In this document: piece after piece, positions 58,420 to 64,000 of the stretch
Layout: each line of letters begins with the position of its first letter
Position numbering within the stretch: position 1 is the stretch's first letter
Source: Heligmosomoides polygyrus polygyrus
Lineage: Eukaryota; Nematoda; Chromadorea; Rhabditida; Heligmosomidae
Assembly: GCA_947396885.1 (NCBI GenBank)
Contig: OX377204.1
Location: 93,010,728 to 93,074,727, forward strand
Direction of reading: 5' to 3'
DNA length: 64,000 nt
Position numbers and translations under genes: made by a program
Notes under the pieces: model-generated
The model's database searches: none
The model's input: the letters and a program-made list of their open reading frames with translations, nothing else
Told to the model about the DNA's origin: nothing

Positions 58420-59362
58420 ATTTTTGTTTATGCTTGTTCCGAATGCATGAGACAAAGGTTTTAGAATCTAAAGAAGAAGACAAAACCTTAAGATAGTTAA
58501 GCTCGTTTCGACCCTAACCTGTACGAGCATACTCAAGGTATGTAAAATCTTCTCCGGATTTCATCAGCAGGTAGAGAAGGCTTTATGAGAGAATAAATAA
58601 AGTAAACTAACAAATTAAACTAACCTTCAATCGGTATATAATCCACAACAGTTGACCCCAAAAGAAATATATTCACAATAAAATCCGGACTAGATAAAGA
58701 AATTCTGTAAATGGATAAATACAAAACCAGATACAAGTAGCGACACCCGTACGTCGAAGAAACGCTAACGATAAGCGAACCCGGAAATACGCGGACTAGT
58801 AGTGTGACAAGATGAAAGCAAAGAAACATTAAGATTGAGGGACGCAAGGAAGGGGAGTGGAATAGGAAACACAACCGCAGCGAAGGGATCTGTGAGATTA
58901 AGTGCGAATGCGACGTTCGACAAAGGTCGAGAAGGTCTGAAGAAGGACTAAAATGTTCTAAAAGGGCGGAAAGAAGTCAATTATCTAATGAGTTGAGGAA
59001 ACAGATAACAGAACTTCCAACATATACGCCGCAGTGTTCCAACTGCCCTTAGTCGATCGATCTCGGGTTGCAAAGTCACAGCATTTGCATCAAAAAAATA
59101 CAACGAAAAACAGAAGTTTAAAGAATATCAGTAAGAAAAAAGAAGCCTTAATGTAAGTTGCACGGTGTTGTACCATAAAGACGAAATAGCGATCAGAAAG
59201 GCTCTCGAGCTCTTCAGGATTCACGAGCGAAATCAAAACTTGAACAACAGAAATGAATGTATCTCCATAACCAGTGAACTCTTGCATTTTATCCGTTGGT
59301 GCGAGCTGTGACATCCCATCTACAGCTTTGTAGGTGCACTTTCAACTCATATACACTTGGAG
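58420..59362. other. No recognisable feature downstream of the GRL gene
   Basis: Non-coding appearance, no TIRs or known repeats identified. Confidence 0.45.
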
Positions 59363-59367
59363 CAGTA

Positions 59368-60640
59368 CACAAGGTGTCTCAAAAAGTGTTTGAAAGGTGA
59401 TAACTTTGCTCACAATAAATATTATAAAGAAGTTAAATGCTTCCATGAATTCTTAGAAAAATAAAAATTTTCTGACATACATATAATCTGTATGGAACGC
59501 GCCATGCACTCGTCTGAAATTTTGCATTTTTCCCTCGATTGATTGTGTTTTGCTTGAATACCTGCTATAATTTCTTCACAAAGTGACAATTTTGATTGAT
59601 TTGAGCCTCTTTTAAGGCTTAAAACGTAAAAATACACTACGACTCGTAAAAAAATTGGGTAACCTAAAGAAATGTGGGCACTATTTGAAAGGCTCCAACA
59701 TTGCTGTTAATGAATTTTTTGAAGATGTTTAGGACTTTGAGCCTCAAATGAAAGCACAGAGTAACGAGATTTCTGTGGCGTGCATATATGTAGTCAAGAT
59801 TGCGCTATGCCTCCGTCTGAAACCTTGCATTTTGGACTCGATTGATTGTGCATGGACTGAATGTTTGTCACAACCTTGTTGCTACTTGGTCGCAGTAACC
59901 TGTGCTTGCTTCTTTTAATGTTTAGAACTTGAGAACCACGTGAAAGACAGGTGACATGCAAGTTTATTGATTGCTCAGTTTAAGTGTGAGCTAGAGCCCC
60001 ATTTTCCAAGCCGGGTTCTGTGGACTAATGAAGCAGCATTCAAGTTGAATGGACAGGTTAGTCGGCTTAACTGCAGCTAATGGGCGACGGAAAACGTTAA
60101 AAGAAATACAGCACAGGTTAATCGGACCAAGTAGTAACAAGATTGTAATAGGCAATCAGCCCATGCACAATTAATCGTGTCTGAAATGCAAGGTTTTAGA
60201 TGGGGACATAGCGCAATCTCGACTATATACCCGCCACATAAATTTCGTTGCACTGTGCTTTTATATGAGTCTAAAAAATTTTTAAAAACTTTACCAGCAG
60301 CAATGTTACAACCCTTCAAATAGTACCTGCATTTTTAAGATACCCAAAAAAATTTTGCGAGCCGTAGTGTATTTTAAAGTTGCAAACCTTAAAGGAGGCT
60401 CAAATCAATCAAAATGGTCACTTTGTGATGAAATTCTAACAGCTGTTCAAGCGAAACCCAATCAATCGAGCGTAAAATGCAAGGATTCAGCCGAGTGCAT
60501 GGCACAATCCATACCGCTCATACGCCAGAAAATTTTTACTTTCCTAAGCCTTAATGTAAGCTTTCAACTTTTTCAACAGCTTTACAGTGAGCAATGTTAT
60601 CATCTTTCAAACAGTGTATAGATTTTTTTGAGGCACCATG
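59368..60640. mobile_element. TA-flanked foldback element X, copy 2 (complete)
   Basis: 1,273 bp. Left GGTGTCTCAAAAAGTGTTTG and right inverse with GAGGCACCATG; TA at 59366-59367 and 60641-60642. Long inverted arms, for example ATTGTGCATGGACTGAATG versus CAATCAGCCCATGCACAAT. TA duplication and TIR wording suggest Tc1/mariner mobilisation; no transposase inside. Confidence 0.8.
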
Positions 60641-60804
60641 TATTTGAGCACACCTTGCGCCATGGTGGGCAGTTGATCCCGTTTTCTTTGGGATGGTTGG
60701 ATCGTTTAAAAGAACTACTAGAAGCATGTTGTGCATGGTAAAGAGATGGAAGCGGTGCTTTAGATCCAATGAGTTGCACAGAGTCAAAAACATTTCGAGC
60801 TTTT

Positions 60805-60865
60805 TTCAGGCCTGGAGAAAAACGAGTTTGTTGAAACGTCGGCAGAACTGAAGAATTTCATATCA
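60805..60865 (+). ncRNA. Penelope terminus remnant with a ribozyme-like core
   Basis: TTTTTTCAGGCCTGGAGAAA, AACGAGTTTGTT, GAAACGTCGGCAGAACTGAA follows the order intron 3' end, core, GAAA, CGTC seen in the PLEs, with a different stem II (AAC/GTT). No other PLE sequence is evident. Confidence 0.45.
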
Positions 60866-60869
60866 AACC

Positions 60870-61208
60870 TGGTAGGCAAAGAGGATTAAAGAAGCTTATC
60901 TCATAAAATAAATTACATTTCTTCCTGATGACATAGTACCAAAAGGCAGCGCGTTGTGTCTTCCGGATTAGATCAAGAAATTAGCTGGTTCCCAAATAGG
61001 AAGGCGGATCGAATCCGCATTGTTCAGTTCAACATTGGTCACAAAGTTATGAAGCCAGAATTACGTCAAGCGTTTTGTCGTAATGAGTCGGTTGGGCAAC
61101 AAGTTGTTTCAGGCCACAGTCATGAAAGAAACCGAGGAAAGGTGTTGAAAAGGATTCTAGCGGTTTCCTAATTTGCCAATCAATTTTGAGATTGAAGTCT
61201 CCAAGCAA
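60870..61208. other. No recognisable feature
   Basis: A 71-codon frame at 60956-61171 has no family features. Confidence 0.4.
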
Positions 61209-61212
61209 TATA

Positions 61213-62467
61213 CAGGGTGGCCGACAAGTATTGTCGTCGCGAAAAACGTCATGTTTTCAATAATACGCAAGATTTTTTAAAATTTATTATTCCTCAATAT
61301 ATCCAACAATATGTAGATTGGATTTCACAAGAATGCTTTGAAGTGACCTCCCTTGGCTTTTACGCAGGTTTCAAGTCTTGGTTTCACTGATTCCACGATG
61401 CGCTGCAGTCGATTTCTAGATTAAGTTTCCGGCGAATTTGGTCCAATTTGGTGATGGTCTTCTTCCTCAGTCTCTGTTCTACGTATCCCCATATGTCATA
61501 TCATAGGGGATTTAAATTCGGCCTGTTAGATGGCCACTGATCCTTCGTTAGGTATCCAGAGAAGTTGGCGTCCAGATACGCAATCGTCGTCTCGCTCCAT
61601 GGGCAGGAGCCCAGTCCTGTTGAAAGTTCATCTCGGATTTTTCCATAGAAGGGAAAGATTATTTTCTTCAGAACCTCTACTTTTAATGCTCCTGCTTTGA
61701 TTTTCACGTTTCTTTCCACGAAACCAGCGGCGTCTTCTGATTTGCTGTGATACCAGCCCACACCATCAGTCCTTTGGGAAACTGCGATTCTGTGACGATC
61801 TTCCATTTCCGAGTAACGTTGATCGGGTCTGAGAAGCTTGCAATCATTTTGAGCATTGTGTGCCACTTCGATAGTGAAAATTTTCTCATCTCTCCACAGC
61901 ACATCTTCGAGGCGGCACACTGAGAAAAACAGTAGCAGCTCCTTGCACTTTTTCTCTCGGTTTTCCTTGGCTGGCTCTGTCCACTGCTCTCCGTTAAGCA
62001 GACCATAGCCACGAAGTCCTAGTTTACTCTTAACAATTGACTGGACAGTAGAATGTGCAATTCCGAGGCTCTTGCAATCATGTTAAGAGATATGCTCTCG
62101 TTTCTGCCGATTCTTTTCTAAATGATCACGCGGTTCTTCCTTGTAATCACTGAACGAGTGTGACCTTACTTTATCTTTATGGTGACGTTCCCTTTCTCCT
62201 TACACTGTTTGATGACACGCGAAACTGTTCTCAATGGAATAGTGAGCTTTCTTGCAATGGCGATGGTGGACTCCCCGCTTTCAGCTAGATGGGCTACTGC
62301 TTCTCGATGAGGGTACGGTCGCATAAGAGCTACAAACAAAAATTTGCATATATCGCATGAAATTGGATTTATTGCCGTAAACGATGGACGCAGAGACACA
62401 CGATTTCAAAAAATATAAGAGAAACAGGTGCGCGCACATATTGCGACTATACTTATCGGTCACCCTG
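61213..62467 (-). mobile_element. Tc1-like element with TIRs and TA duplication
   Basis: 1,255 bp. Ends CAGGGTGGCCGACAAGTATT and the inverse TATCGGTCACCCTG; TA at 61211-61212 and 62468-62469. Contains a Tc1-like transposase remnant. Confidence 0.85.
61501..62399 (-). pseudogene. Tc1-like transposase, broken
   Basis: Minus strand: helix-turn-helix YPHREAVAHLAESGESTIAI, ARKLTIPLRTVSRVIKQCKE (62166-62399), then SQPRKTERKSARSCYCFSQC in a further frame, the catalytic start VLWRDEKIFTIEVAHNAQND (61840-61900), FPKGLMVWAGITANQKTPLV, and the end SNRPNLNPL (normally SPDLNPLDY). Frames change at least three times. The catalytic acidic residues are present but no continuous protein exists. Confidence 0.82.
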
Positions 62468-62559
62468 TAGTACTTTCGGAAAGCAACAGTCTAGAGAGCG
62501 TCAATGAGACCTTCAACATCACTCATGACAGATTTTGGAGGTCAAGAACCTCAAAGGCA

Positions 62560-63330
62560 AACCAGCCTTAAAGATGTTCAAACACAAAACATTTGCCTTA
62601 AACACATGCACAAAACCCCTCCTCCTCTTCTCTTGCATTTTACATGGGCTTCCTTGCTGCGAATGCAGGGTCGAAGACGACGAGGAAAGGCATCGACGGT
62701 GCGCCGCAAGTAGTTCACGTCAATTTCGTTCCATGCTTTAACCAGATTATCCTTCACTGACTTCATATTTTTGTGGGAGGTAGCGCAAGCCTTGTTTTCC
62801 AAAACCTCCCATATAGAGTAATTAGGCGGATTCAAATCCGGTCTATACAGAGGTCATTCCTCTGCAGAAACGAAGACCTTCACGTTGGCGCGGCACCAGT
62901 CCTGAACAATCCTCGACTCTGCGCAGGAGTCTAATCCTGCTGGAAGACATACGGCTTACTCTCGAGGTGGGATTCAAGCCAAGGAACCAGATGCTTCTTT
63001 AGGACATCAATACAGGTAGTTCTACTGATTTATCTTTACTTCCGCATCCAAGAAAACGAGAGGCGCTTGCGATGAATGCACAAACCATGATACTGGCCGT
63101 ATGCGCCTCCCTTGCAAGGAGCCTTCCGCCAGAATTAGCACTTTGGAGGTCCTTGAAGAGTGTGTAACACTTCTACATGTTGAGTGCGCAAAAATATCAA
63201 GTCAGTGATGGTCAAAGCATAGAACGAAATCGACGTGGACTACTTGCGGTGCACCGTCGATGCCTTTCCTCGGGTCTTCGCCCCTGCACTCGCAGCAAAG
63301 AAGCCCATACAAAATACAAGTGATGCTGTT
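62560..63330 (-). pseudogene. Second Tc1-like remnant, with inverted C-terminal duplicate
   Basis: Minus strand 62578-62835: NPPNYSIWEVLENKACATSH, SVKDNLVKAWNEIDVNYLRR, TVDAFPRRLRPCIRSKEAH, the C-terminal end of a Tc1-family transposase. More N-terminal sequence continues to about 63010. On the plus strand at about 63210-63320 the same end (NEIDVDYLRCTVDAFPR) occurs again, so two remnants converge. Confidence 0.72.
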
Positions 63331-63334
63331 CTGT

Positions 63335-63570
63335 TTGCTAGATCATTGTCGACATTTTGTATATAAACTTATTAGCTTTTATGATGTGTTGTTATTTCTA
63401 ACGCTTACGTTTAGTGCGTCAATACTTTTTACGCATCCTGTAGTTAAAGGACGACGTGGTGCGGCTCTCATCCTTAGCCTAGCCGTCCTACTCCACGCCG
63501 GCAGCGCTTTATGTCATTATCATTATCATTATCAGTTTCCATTGTACATCTCGCCACGATCAGCCAGAGT
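63335..63570. other. No recognisable feature
   Basis: Non-coding; short CATTAT run at 63514-63535. Confidence 0.4.
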
Positions 63571-63573
63571 CCA

Positions 63574-63757
63574 GGGGCCGGATTCATCAACGACTTACGT
63601 AGATTTAACGGAGAATTGTAAGCTTATCAAGCGATATGATGAGCGATAACCAGCGTTCAAAGCTCAGATAACGCGGCTTATCAAGCGATACGGTGAGCGA
63701 TAAGCTTACGATTCTTCGTCAAATCTACGTAAGTTGTTAATGAATCCGGCCCCAGAC
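63574..63757. mobile_element. GATTCATC-family MITE (copy 5)
   Basis: GGGGCCGGATTCATCAACGA and the inverse TTAATGAATCCGGCCCC; inner GATAAGCTTACGATTC / GAATTGTAAGCTTATC inverted pair. Best-preserved copy. Confidence 0.8.
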
Positions 63758-63958
63758 AGAACTCCGCCGGCGGCGCTGGCAGAGCAATGCGGCAATAATT
63801 TAATGAATTATTGTTGCCGCTGTCGCATTGGCGGTGCCGCGTCTGCCGCCCAGGCGGCATATCAGCGGCAAGTTTTGCCGCCGGCGGCGATCTCCGCATC
63901 TCTGCCCTATGCTTAAAGATAGGGCTGTTGCGTTGCCGCAAAAGTGTGCGGATTCCTT
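63758..63958. mobile_element. MITE family F4, copy 5 (left end lost)
   Basis: Right half with CCCTATGCTTAAAGATAGGGC hairpin parts and TGCCGCAAAAGTGTGCGG terminus; left terminus missing at the junction with the preceding MITE. Confidence 0.68.
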
Positions 63959-64000
63959 TACACGTTTTCCGAGCCCTTACTAGGCAACTCCGAGATACTT

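Overview
This window is nuclear DNA from a metazoan, most likely a nematode. The main evidence is two spliced host genes whose families are nematode-typical: a four-pass Clc-like (claudin-fold) membrane protein gene (exons between 14.37 and 32.66 kb) and a secreted ground-like (GRL) cuticle/hedgehog-related-type protein gene (exons between 48.77 and 58.28 kb). Both read on the + strand. Introns are long (up to about 7.5 kb) and packed with transposons, as in parasitic clade V (strongylid/hookworm-like) genomes; the species itself cannot be fixed from the sequence. Two intron-containing tRNA-Leu(CAA) genes lie between them, at 35.8 and 38.2 kb.

Layout. 0-14 kb: a tRNA-derived SINE family (SINE-A, about 18 copies or fragments in the whole window), a second SINE family (SINE-B), a 1.27-kb mariner with TIRs and TA duplication, several non-LTR retrotransposon (LINE) remnants split by small MITEs, and foldback repeats, one of which received an RTE-type LINE. 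14-33 kb: the Clc-like gene, with introns filled by a TA-flanked foldback element, a mariner carrying two nested MITEs, a hAT-like element (8-bp TSD), a piggyBac-like element (TTAA), chained GC-rich MITEs, and Penelope-like elements (PLEs). 33-48 kb: PLE copies, the duplicated tRNA-Leu genes, a pair of long inverted foldback repeats 4.2 kb apart, a mariner joined to a 5'-truncated PLE, and Tc1-like remnants. 48-58 kb: the GRL gene, with a mariner in intron 1 and a dense cluster of MITEs and a 113-bp minisatellite in intron 4. 58-64 kb: a second copy of the TA-flanked foldback element, a Tc1-like element with intact ends, and more MITEs.

The most interesting structures are (i) PLEs arranged as palindromes with unequal ends, each arm carrying a compact hammerhead-ribozyme-like core directly behind a GT-AG intron, one short derivative having lost that intron precisely from both arms; (ii) several different GC-rich hairpin MITE families that share terminal bases and TAA/TTA target duplications and are chained with a single triplet between neighbours; and (iii) a short motif (about GAGTGCRTGGCGCRATC) recurring in otherwise unrelated repeat families. 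A 200-N gap at 30.1 kb is flanked by an exact 190-bp duplication and looks like an unresolved assembly overlap.
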